A stretch of DNA of 64,000 nucleotides, from the NCBI GenBank assembly GCA_016271365.2, contig CM057454.1:701669501-701733500 (forward strand), written 5' to 3'. The DNA comes from Neoceratodus forsteri (taxonomy: Eukaryota; Chordata; Ceratodontiformes; Ceratodontidae). Each line of letters opens with the position of its first letter. The stretch's first letter is position 1. The notes beneath the pieces were generated by a model. It was not told the origin of the DNA. It saw only the letters and a list, made by a program, of their open reading frames with translations, and made no database searches. Of the stretch, positions 24,057 through 33,014 are shown piece by piece. The position numbers and the translations under genes are program-made.

Positions 24057-25430
24057 TATTAAAACTTGCTTCAAAATGATTTGGGGGATTAAACACACCA
24101 GAAATATATGTTTGAAATTTTTGTAAACAGTAGTGTTGCACATGCGACACTTTCGTGATTTTTTTTGCGAAAGTGCCTCAAATTACGACACTACTTTGCG
24201 CCACTATGCCCAAAGATTAGGAAATCTTTGCCACCCTGCTACAAAAGAATGGTTTGGTCTTTTGGGCTGACATTTGGAAGGAAGAAAGTCAAGAACCCAC
24301 AAATGTGTCTTTTGGTGGTTTGGTGACAAAATAGTAGAGGGCTGCAAAGTTATGGCACTCCAACATTGACAATGTTTCTCATAGGCTAACATTATGGTGT
24401 CCGCTGTGCCTTTCAGGGCCTGTATCTTGAAAACACTTACAGATACGGACTTTTAGTCGGAAAAATGCATAGCCCCCCACTAGGGGGCTAAGTGCAAAAC
24501 TAGCCAGAAAATTCATGAATAATATGAAATATTAGTTTTTTTCCTACGTCGTACGGTTCTTGAGATATAAGCAATTTAGTATTCCAAGTGTTCATTTTCT
24601 GCTCTGAGGCCCATTATTATGCATACATTCTTTGTAGTCACTGTGCTTCTGAATGCAGCTTTTGGGGGAAAAAAGGGTGTGCATTTCCATTACTGTTATA
24701 GTTAGCATTTCCACTTGCATTTCTGTAAGCATTTATGTCACCATGTGTGTTACCCTTTGCATTTGCATTTGTGCTTGTGTTTGCGTTACTGTTACCATTT
24801 GCATTTCGATTACTGTTTTTTTGTGTTTCCTTTTGCACAACCGTGTGCATCACCATTTGTGTTTCTGTTTCCTTTGGCATCATCATTGGTGTTACCGTAA
24901 GCGTTTGCGTTTCCAATTGTGTTACCATGACCATGTGTGTTACAATTTGTGTTTGCATGCACACTTGCATTTGCGCTTACGTTTGTGTTACTGTTCCCTT
25001 TGGTGTCATCGTTGGTGTTACCATAACTCTTTCTGTTTCCAATTGCATTACCGTTCCTGTTTGCGTGTTTGTCACATTTGTATTTCTGTTAGCCTTGCCG
25101 TTTGCATTTTCAGTTGCATTTCCATTGTCGATTCCATTATTGCTTCCTTCTGCATTGCCATTGCCATTGCCATTAATGTTTGCATTTCTGTTTGCGAATC
25201 CAATTTTCATTTCACTCGGTCATACAGTTTTTGCGCAACGAAGTGACAAAAAAATCACATAGTGGGCCCCGCGCTCCACCACCACATTCCATTCACTATT
25301 TATAGTGCACATTCTAAAACAGAAGGGAAATTCAAGGCAAAAATTCTCTGTTTAATGCATCAGTTAGGATTGCTCCACATCGACAAAAGCGAAGAAATTA
25401 GTTCTTAGGGTTGAAAACCCTTACTGCGCA
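24057..25430 (+). mobile_element. Family A repeat, copy 5 (left end missing)
   Basis: Contains CCAGAAATATATGTTTG, the TTTGGGCTGACATTTGG module, CTGAGATATAAGCAATTTAG, a six-base-periodic tract, GTGGGCCCCGCGCTCC and the right-end stretch AATGCATCAGTTAGG with TTCTTAGGGTTG. It sits directly after the candidate exons of the outer hAT copy. Confidence 0.7.
24655..25215 (+). repeat. Six-base-periodic tract of family A copy 5
   Basis: Degenerate hexamers such as GCATTT, GTGCTT, GTGTTT and CTGTTA run for about 560 bases, and overlapping open frames of 175 and 197 codons result. It is the longest example of this tract in the window. Confidence 0.8.
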
Positions 25431-25439
25431 TTCCCCCGA

Positions 25440-25926
25440 CCCACACCACCACACACACACATGTACAGGGTTGCAGGGGGACTGATAGAAGATAGTTCTG
25501 GTTGTAGGAGGATTAATTTGTTCATTGTGTGATGTGGTTTAGGACCAGGATGACTGTGCGTATATAGAGATTTAATGTACAGTCAGCTGATGTTTCTTGG
25601 CCAGTGAGATTTTTAGATTCTTTCTTGCCATTTTATAAATATATACATATATAAACATCTGGTTCTGTGGAAAAACATGAGTGTACAAGATACAGTAACT
25701 TACTGTACCAATGGTAGTATAAGTGCACACACACATAGGGCATCATGTTACAGCCAGCACAGCAGACTTTCTGACCACCATAGCATCATCATATCATTGT
25801 TCAAACAATGGTCATCTGTGGCTATCATCATTTGGCAAGACACTGTGCAGCAATCCAGTCAGCACAGGCAGCAAAAGATAGAGGTAAAGGAGCAGCAGCA
25901 GGTGCCATAGTTGTTGTGGGAGAGGG
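25440..25926 (+). other. Internal hAT region shared with the inner copy
   Basis: The reverse complement of 25700-25870 aligns with 29900-30100 of the inner copy (CACAGTGTCTTGCCAAA, GCCCTATGTGTGTGTGCAC and ACCATTGGTACAGTAAG have counterparts there). A TA-rich site at 25632-25662 corresponds to the place where family A copy 6 sits in the inner copy. No protein domain seen. Confidence 0.5.
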
Positions 25927-26300
25927 TGCATGCATAAAGCAGTGTGTCAGGAAATAACTGAGAATTTTCAACACATTTTATCATGTTATTTCTCTTCATC
26001 TGGAGTCTGGCATTTTCGGGACATTTTGACAGCAACCATATCTGGGGGCACACTTATACAGAGTGGGTGCATGCATAAAGCAGTGCATCAGGAAATAATT
26101 GATATTTTTCAGCACATTTTATCATGTTCTTTCTCTTCATCTGTAGTATGGCATTTTTGGGACACTTTGACAGCAGCTATTTCTGGCGGCACACTTATAA
26201 AGAGTGGGTGCATGCTAAAGCAGTGCGTCAGGAAGTAATTGAGAATTTTCAGCACATTTTATCATGTTATTTCTCTTGATCTGGAGTCTGGCATTTTTGG
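25927..26300. repeat. Tandem repeat, 140-bp unit, 2.7 copies
   Basis: Units starting GTGCATGCATAAAGCAGTG lie at about 25927, 26067 and 26206 (the third lacks one base near its start). The block AATTTTCAGCACATTTTATC resembles part of the 150-bp satellite at 29340-29850 read in reverse, consistent with a shared hAT-internal satellite. Confidence 0.8.
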
Positions 26301-26639
26301 GACCTCATCTGGAGTAGAGTGAGCAGTTCTGGAGACCATATCATAAAAAGGATATAGACACGGACATAGACAGGATGGAGGCAGTCCAAAGGAGGGCAAC
26401 TAAAACTGGACAGGGGCTGCACCAAAACCCATATGAAGAAGACAGACTAAAGGAGATTAATATGTATACCCTTCAGGGAAGGAGGAAAGGAGGGAGAGGG
26501 GAGAGCATGATGGAAATTTTAAAGTACTTAAAGGGAATCAACAATGTCCAAGAGGGTAGCATCTTTCAGAAAAAGAAGTGTGCAAGAACAAGGGAGCAAA
26601 ATCTGAAGATAGAGGGGGACGGATCCGGGGCAACATCAG
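26300..26639 (+). mobile_element. CR1 LINE fragment, 5' part (continues at 52613)
   Basis: Encodes the C-terminal end of CR1 ORF2 (HLEYCVQFW-like start, DRMEAVQRRATK, EILKYLKGINNVQEG). Its last eight bases AACATCAG (26632-26639) are repeated at 52605-52612, directly before the next CR1 codons (RKYF). The fragment was therefore split by a hAT insertion. Its 5' truncation point shares the short string ATCTGGAGT with the 140-bp repeat before it. Confidence 0.8.
26632..26639. repeat. 8-bp target site duplication, left (AACATCAG)
   Basis: Identical to 52605-52612. Eight bases is the hAT hallmark. Joining the flanks restores CR1 sequence similar to RGNLRKYF in the copy at 38710-38740. Confidence 0.85.
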
Positions 26640-26880
26640 TAGTGATGCAGCGAATTTAAATTCTGCCGGTGAAGTGAATGCAAAGTGGGCACTTTGCGTT
26701 GCCACTCCACTATGTAGAGTGGGCAATGTAAAATACTCACTTCGCCTTGTCATTACCACTTCATGTTACAGCGGAATGGTAACACGAAGTAAGGCAAAGT
26801 CATTGTTTTAAATGGACTTTGCATTCCTCATTATGATTCTAAGTGATCCACTTCACATTCTAGATTTGGCAGCCCCCCCC
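26640..26880 (+). repeat. hAT BED-gene-side terminus with subterminal repeats
   Basis: Starts TAGTGATGCAGCGAATTTAA and carries alternating GTGAAGTG, CACTTCGCC, ACACGAAGTAAGGC and AAGTCATTG motifs in both orientations. The 3' end of the deletion derivative at 56430-56500 matches its inner part in reverse (AAGGCGAAGTGAG). Confidence 0.75.
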
Positions 26881-27278
26881 ACACATCACATGGTTTACAA
26901 CACTGTAAGTCACATGCTCTTTAACCAGGCAGGAAGGAAGTGCCTTGTCAAGGAGATAGTTTCACTTTCTTCTGTGAAGACAGAGAGAGAAGAGTGTGTT
27001 GTTTTGTTACTGTGAGACAGCCTGAGACGTGGACAGCAGAGCGAGGAGGAGATTTAAACTTTGAATTAGACCCAACAGCTTTTTAAAAAAGCAAAATGTT
27101 TTGTATTTTCTGTACTCTTTTTTACTTAATTTGTTCTTTCTGTAAATTTATTTTATTCTTACCTTTATAAGTAGTTAGTTGTTTGTCTGTGTCTCTGTGA
27201 CTGTGTTGTGTGACAGTGTGAGTGTTTTCTGTTGAGTTAAGTAGTCATTGCTCAGGCTGAAAAAGTGCAATAGGAGAG
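26881..27278 (+). promoter_or_regulatory. Leader upstream of the BED accessory gene
   Basis: About 400 bases between the subterminal repeats and the candidate start codon, rich in TTTGT and GTGTCTGTG strings. It would have to hold the promoter of the accessory gene, but no TATA box or initiator is clear. Confidence 0.3.
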
Positions 27279-28138
27279 ATGGACCAGGGTGAGGGAATAT
27301 CTGGGGTGGGGCAGTTCTGGGAGAGCGTGGTAGGCATTGCACCATGTACACACGTGGGGGGCATGGCTGCTGGTTCCTGTTGGACCAATTCAAAATTTTG
27401 AGTGTCCCACCTCAGAAGCAGGACCAGCACCACCTCCTGACTCTGAGGCAGTTGAACCACCACCACCCACCACATCCAGCACCAACTCCAGCACCAGGTC
27501 CTCTGGAGCAGGATGTGCCTTGGCCCCCGGGCCCAGGTGTGGATCCCAATCCTGTTGAGCACCATGACCAGCTGGCTGCCAGTGCATCTGGCCCTCTCCT
27601 GCCTGTGCCTGGTTCTCCCTGCACCTCCATTGTTTGGGAGTTTTTTGACTGTGTCAGGGGGACAGCAGCATGGTCAGGTGCCACCTATGTCAGGTGGAGG
27701 TGTGCCGGGGCCTCCAGAAGGCTCACCTGGGGACTGGGTGACAGCACACCCATATGTTGAACCACCACCAGTTGGAGTGGCAGGCTGCCACAGAACAGTC
27801 CAGGCCTGCACCTGCTGGCCCTTCTGTGGCAGAGGGTGCAGCTGTGCATGGTGGTGGCTGTAACAAGAGGAGGGCCAGAGTAGCACCTGCTGCTCCACCA
27901 GCACTCCCCTGACCACCAACATCACCAGCAGCTGAGCCTGTAGAATGTGTGGATCCAAGAGAACTGCCTGTAATGCAGGCTGACCTGGCAGTGCTCTGGA
28001 GTGCTGTCAAGAAGAACAATGAGAGGGTGAGTGCTGTCCAGCAGTGGTTGGATTGCATAGAGGGACATCAGTTACAAATTATGTCCATTCTGGAACTGCT
28101 GCTGGACCACCAGAGGATCTCACATTAGTTTTTTTTCC
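27279..28138 (+). pseudogene. BED-finger/coiled-coil accessory gene, decayed
   Basis: Candidate start MDQGEGIS at 27279. Pieces in shifting frames give a proline-rich N-terminal region, the sequence VPGSPCTSIVWEFF (about 27607-27648), then in another frame VRCHLCQVEV and AHLGTG, a stop, and QHTHMLNHHQLEW (about 27674-27780). Together these form a BED zinc finger: aromatic start, C-x2-C, distal histidines. A C-terminal probable coiled coil follows (VMQADLAVLWSAVKKNNERV onward, about 27970-28120), ending at TAG 28136. No RNase H core or hATC domain follows. The same protein is open at 52653-53165. At least one frameshift and two stops inactivate this copy. It is convergent with the transposase of the same element. 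Confidence 0.65.
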
Positions 28139-28296
28139 CTCACACCATGTGCCCCCCCACACCTTTCCAGCTGTGTTATAAAATGTATTCCTCCACCATC
28201 TCTGACCCTTGTATGTAATTATGCCCTTTTTTGTTGTGTTCCGCATGAGTGACACTTTGTGTCTTTGTATCCTGGCCCCCCTTCCTTCTGTTAAGA

Positions 28297-28321
28297 GTGT
28301 GTGTGTGTGTGTGTGTGTGTG
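28297..28321. repeat. (TG)n microsatellite
   Basis: About twelve TG units, just before the foldback. Confidence 0.9.
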
Positions 28322-28339
28322 TCGCACTGTTTTTGTGCC

Positions 28340-29310
28340 TCATTAATGTGTACTTTATGTCACGGAGTGTTTGTGGAAAAGCAGGACTGAGCAGTGCAAG
28401 TATACTTTGCTAAACTGCATGTGTGAGACAGTCTTCTTTCCTGTGTGTGTATGTACTGCAGACACTGTCCAGCTTCTTGCAAACATATATATGCTGATTG
28501 CTGTCTTACTTGTTGCTATGTTTATGGTATAAAGAATAAAGATAAGAATATATAACATATATTTTATTTGTTAGGAGATCATAGCAACAAAAAATCCAGC
28601 TTTTCAACAAACTGTATCCAACAGACATGAAGTATTGCTGATGCACCCAAAATATTTAATGGTGTAAAGACATAATAAAGTCAGAAAATATATAAGGTCT
28701 AGTTCACTGCCACCACACTGTACTACCACATTCCTTCTTTTCGTTATTTGTTCTGGAATATGTCTTTCTAGTTTACACTGACAGTGTCAGTTTTGCAGTA
28801 AGTTGATGTACACCATAACACAACATGGCACCAGTGGTAGCACAGTGTGGTGGCAGTGGACTGCAGGACCTGTTATATAGTCTGACTTGAACATGTCTGT
28901 ACACCATAACATATTTTAGGTGCCTCAGCAATATTTTATGTCTGTTGGGTATGATTTGTTTAAAAGCATAATTTTTTGTGCTATTATCTCTGCAAAGTAA
29001 TGTGTGCACTGTGTGATTGAGATGCACACTGGCCCAAGACCTCTGAAAACATATATCACTTTGTCCACTGCCATTGATGGTACAAATAAAATACATGATA
29101 TATATTCGTATCTTTATTCTTTATACCATAAACAGTGCAACAAGTCAGCACCAGCATATATATATATGTTTGCAACTTGCAAGAAGCTGGACAGTGTCTT
29201 TACACACAGGAAAGAAGACGGACTGCACACTTGTAGTTTAGCATAGTATAACTGCACTGCTCAGTCCTGCTTTTTGACAAATACTGCACAATAGCATGAC
29301 AGAAAGTAAA
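28340..29310. repeat. Foldback element, about 970 bp
   Basis: The left arm (28340-28730) and right arm (28834-29310) are inverted copies. Paired strings include AAAGCAGGACTGAGCAGTGCA, ATGGTATAAAGAATAAAGAT, GACAGTGTCCAGCTTCTTGC and CACTGCCACCACACTGTACT. The centre is near 28782 with about 100 bases unpaired. Arms differ by small indels. It lies between the accessory gene and the satellite of the inner hAT copy; no counterpart is seen in the outer copy. Confidence 0.8.
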
Positions 29311-29339
29311 CATTACTGAGTCTCCAAAAATATTTACCA

Positions 29340-29850
29340 GACTCACCAGAATTCCCAATCCCAAAATGCAACTGTCTTGTGTCCAAAAAATTCCCCAGTG
29401 CTGATGCAGTGAAATTGTAGCATAACATGAAATGCAAAGTGTCCCAGAATTAATGGCACACAGTCATGCTCACAGTACTCACACACAGTCCCCAGAATTA
29501 TTGGGCATCCCCAAAATGCAACTGTCTTGTGTCCAGAAAATTGTGCTGATGAAGTGAAATGAGAGCACAACATGAAATCCAAAGTGTCACAGAATTAATG
29601 GTGCACTCAGTCATGCACGCAGTACTCACACACAGTCCCCAGAATTATTGTGCATCCCCAAAATGCAACTGTCTTCTGTCCAGAAATTCACAAGTGCTGA
29701 CAAAGTGAAATGATAGCATAACTTGAAATGCAAAGTGTCCCAGAATTAATGGCACACTCAGTCATGCATGCAGTACTCACACACAGTCCCCAGAATTATT
29801 GCGCATCCCCAAAATGCAACTGTCTTGGGTCCAGAAAATTCTCAAGTATT
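29340..29850. repeat. Satellite, about 150-bp unit, 3.4 copies
   Basis: ATCCCCAAAATGCAACTGTC recurs at about 29360, 29511, 29655 and 29807, with GAATTAATGGCACACTCAGT and CACACACAGTCCCCAGAATT in each unit. The reverse orientation occurs at 56085-56415 inside the hAT deletion derivative, showing that it is a hAT-internal satellite. Confidence 0.85.
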
Positions 29851-30104
29851 GCTGCCGCTGTTGTACTTACATGTTATGCTGCTGTGTGTATTGACCTTAC
29901 TGTGATGATGATGTCATGATGCACACTGTCTTGCCAAACCGTGTGAAGGAGCGATACCATGACATGAATAACCATTCAGTGTTCCATCACAAATGATGAC
30001 AGTGAGAGAACTGTTGCTTGTCCAAAGTGTGCTGCTATTCAATCATCTCAACTGGATGGAGGGGTGCCCTTTGTGTGTACACTAATTCTAACCTTGGTGA
30101 GTTG
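29851..30104 (-). other. Internal hAT region shared with outer copy
   Basis: Aligns with the reverse of 25700-25870. Ends in a splice-donor-like TTG/GTGAGTT just before the TA tract. No domain recognised. Confidence 0.45.
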
Positions 30105-30112
30105 ATATATAA

Positions 30113-30166
<54 letters not shown>

Positions 30167-30167
30167 A
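30105..30167. repeat. (TA)n tract flanking family A copy 6
   Basis: About 60 bases of alternating AT at the right-end side of copy 6. The corresponding place in the outer hAT copy (25632-25662) is a shorter TA-rich stretch without family A. Confidence 0.9.
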
Positions 30168-30530
30168 AATTAGAGGCAAAAACTCGTTTAATGCATCAGT
30201 TAAGGTTGTTCCACAGCGACAAAAGTGAGGAAATTCGGTGTTAGGGTTAGAAAAACCTTGGACCCCCTGCCCACCCCCAAACAGCTTTGGGTGTGCATTG
30301 GGGTCTTCGGTCCTAACTCTCACCCCATCACATGTGTAAAGAAGCAGAGGTATAGGTGAATGGGGTGAGAGTTAGACTGAAGACCTCAATGAGCACCCCA
30401 ATGCCGGTTGGGGGGTGGACTGGGGGGGTCCAAGGGTTTTTTTCAACCTTAACACCAAATTTCCTCACTTTTGTCGCTGTGGAACAACCCTAACTGATGC
30501 ATTAAACAGAGTGTTTTGCCTCTAATGTCC
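30168..30530. repeat. Foldback right terminus of family A copy 6
   Basis: GAGGCAAAAACTCGTTTAATGC at the left has its inverted partner GCATTAAACAGAGTGTTTTGCC at the right. Inner pairs are AAAGTGAGGAAATTCGGTG with AACACCAAATTTCCTCACTTT, and ACTCTCACCCCAT with ATGGGGTGAGAGTTAG. Arms are about 160 bases with a spacer of about 30. Confidence 0.85.
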
Positions 30531-32387
30531 CTTCTTTTTGAGAATGATAATGACAAATAGTGAATGTAATGTGGCGCTCCTGCCATGTGATGTCTTCACA
30601 CATAGTAACACAGTGCCCACAAACACAAATGGTAATGTGCACGGTGATACAAAGTGAAACAGAAAGATAAACAGTACTGGGAAATAGTGAATGTAATACA
30701 GCGATGGGACCAGCGACGGGAGCTCGGGGCCCAAAGGCCCCGCGCTCCCACTGCACATTGTGTTCTTGTCACATAGTAACACAGTGCCCACAAACAGAAA
30801 TGGTAATGCGCATAGTGTGACAAAGCAAAACACAAAGATAAACAGTACTGTAGACACAAATAGTTAAAATTACAGAAGCGCAAATGAAAATGCAAAGGGT
30901 AATGAAGAAGGTGGCATAGACAGGAAAAGTAAGTGAAACAGGTACAGAACCAGAAGCAGAAGCATTAAGGCTAAGAGTTATGGAAATGTACACAATAGTT
31001 TTCCCCAAAAGGTGCATATAGAAAGACAGTGAGTACAAAGAATGTGTGCAAAATAATGAGTCTCGTAACAGAAAATGAGGACTTGGAATAGTAAATTGCT
31101 TATATCTCAGGAACCGTACGACATAGAAAAAAAATTTAAAAGTCATATGAATTATCAATTTCCTGGCTAGTTTGGATCTTAGCCCCCATTAGGGGGCTAA
31201 TCATTTTTCTGATGAAAAGTCCATATCTCGCACCATTTCCGAGATACGAGCCCTGACATGCACAGCAAATGCCATAATGTTATCATATGGGGAAAAAAGA
31301 GAAGTTTGGAGTGCCATACCTTTGCCTCCCTGTAATATTTTTTCACCAAACTACTGAAAGGCACATCTGTGGGATGTTGGCTGTCTTCCCTCCAAATATC
31401 AGCCCAAAAGACCGAACCGTTATTTTGCAGCATGGCGCCAAAGGATTGCTGCAATGCGTCGGACGCCGTAATGTTATCCTATGGGAAAAAGTGTCAACTT
31501 TGGAGTGCTGTAACTTTGCCGCCATGTAATATTTGTTCAAAGAAACACTGAAAGGCACGTCTGTCAGATGTCCGCTACATTTCCTCCAAATGTCAGTCCA
31601 AAACACCAAACCGTTCTTTTGCAGCAGGGTGCCAAAAAATTGCTGTCATTTTCCCACAGCCTAGAAAAGTACTGTCGCAATTTGCAAAAGCTTTCGCCAA
31701 ATTCATTCGACAGTGTCGTAAGTGCGAAAGTACTTTGTGAAAGTACTTTTTCCATAAATGTGAAAAACATATTTCTGGGGTGTTTTACCCAAAACTAAAG
31801 ACATGGTTAGCATCCTCAGGGTCTGACTAGGTGAATACAAAAAGAATTAGGTTGCTAGCAGGTCCCAAATTTAAATGCCAAGCATTTTTCTGATCACCAA
31901 CTGAAAACAAAATGGCGGATTTGCGACATTAAAAGAGCCATTTGCGAAAGTAAAAACTGCATTTGCGACACTGTCAAACTTTTCGTTAACTTTTCCCATT
32001 GACTTATAATGGGAACTTGTTTTTTGAATAACTTTTGAACTGTTTAATATTTTTTCGCGAAATCTTCAAAAGGCACATCGGGGACCCTGGCTGCACATTC
32101 CCTGAAGATTTTGGACTGGTCACGGAAACCGTGCAACCTGTAGGCATGACTGTAGCATTCCAAAAAAAGCATAAACGCATGCCCAGATCACACTTAATAA
32201 CTCTGTAGCTGTATATCCAACCAGTACAAAGCTTGGCAGATCCCAAGGTGTATGGGTCTTGATCATATATGCCAAATATCAGGTAAATCCATCAAATGGT
32301 TGCAAAGTTATTAAGGTGCAAAATTTTGGGTTTAACATGTAAATGGCTTCTCAACCCTAACTATGGTAGCACTACCATGCTACCATA
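30168..32387 (-). mobile_element. Family A repeat, copy 6 (complete, reverse)
   Basis: Complete element between two TA tracts. On the minus strand it starts with a 26-base hairpin (32387-32362) and GTTAGGGTTGAG, and runs through GCGAAAGTACTTT motifs (31680-31990), tandem TTTGGGCTG-type modules, the six-base-periodic tract (31010-30590) and CGGGGCCTTTGGGCCCCGAG. It ends in a 360-bp foldback terminus (30530-30168). It aligns end to end with copy 3. About 2.2 kb, with no coding frame conserved between copies. Confidence 0.8.
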
Positions 32388-32409
32388 ATATATATATATA
32401 AATATATAT

Positions 32410-32998
32410 TTTTTTTTTTTCTTGGTGGGGGGTTGACATATATACACATGTACTCATTGTATTGTTTAGTATCAGAGGTCACATACTGCTGGTGTGCACA
32501 TTCCGTGCCTGATGAGAAATGTTGGTGTTGAAATTGGAAATGGAATACTGTCAAGCCAATGAAGGTAAGTATTATTTTTTTTTGGGGGGTGAGCATATTT
32601 GTAAGTAGATCTCATTAATAGTTTATTATTTGGTTACTTCCTCTCAGATTTTATCTGCATCCTTCTCCAGTCCGGTAATGATAGTCATGGTCATCATCAA
32701 TTCAAATGACTTCTGCTTGTTGCATGTCTGCCCCAGCCCGGGGGGGGGCATGATGTTGAAGAAGTTCTTTGGATAAGGCAGCTATGACACCACAAAGCAT
32801 CTGGAAGTTTCCTAAAAAGAGAAATGAAGGACGTATTACAACTTGATTGCAGCATTAAGATATTATGCTTAAGCCGTGGTCGTTCCACCACGGGTATCTG
32901 GATTAACACAGATGGCAAGCTGTCACACTGCAATCATCAGAAAACAATTTAAATACCAGGCTATAACAAATACACTGTGTCAGTGTCCCTGAATCTCA
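32410..32998 (-). other. Candidate exon c region of the inner hAT copy
   Basis: On the minus strand an acceptor-like TTCATTTCTCTTTTTAG ends at about 32816. The following segment can be read as NFQMLCGVIAALSKELLQHH in one frame. It matches KISVLCATIGAFFK in the outer copy (about 23943) in the same relative frame. That frame is closed by a stop in the outer copy and does not follow in phase from the upstream exon, so coding is unproven. A plus-strand donor-like AAG/GTAAGTATT at 32566 is also present. Confidence 0.4.
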
Positions 32999-33014
32999 AC
33001 TCAAGTTACATTTT
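32999..33014. repeat. 16-bp L1 target site duplication, left
   Basis: ACTCAAGTTACATTTT, identical to 44266-44281. Length and T-rich end fit L1 target-primed reverse transcription of a minus-strand element. Confidence 0.9.

Noticed and set aside
27390..28058. Minus-strand open frames over the BED pseudogene
   Set aside because: They are shadows of GC-rich proline codons; the plus strand carries the BED motif and has a homologue at 52653-53174.
30048..30323. Open frame across the TA tract
   Set aside because: Isoleucine/tyrosine repeat from (TA)n joined to a foldback terminus; not a gene.
32642..32760. Plus-strand splice-like signals suggesting a host exon
   Set aside because: The region is explained better as hAT-internal DNA homologous to 23941-24056 on the opposite strand; no protein-like frame on plus.
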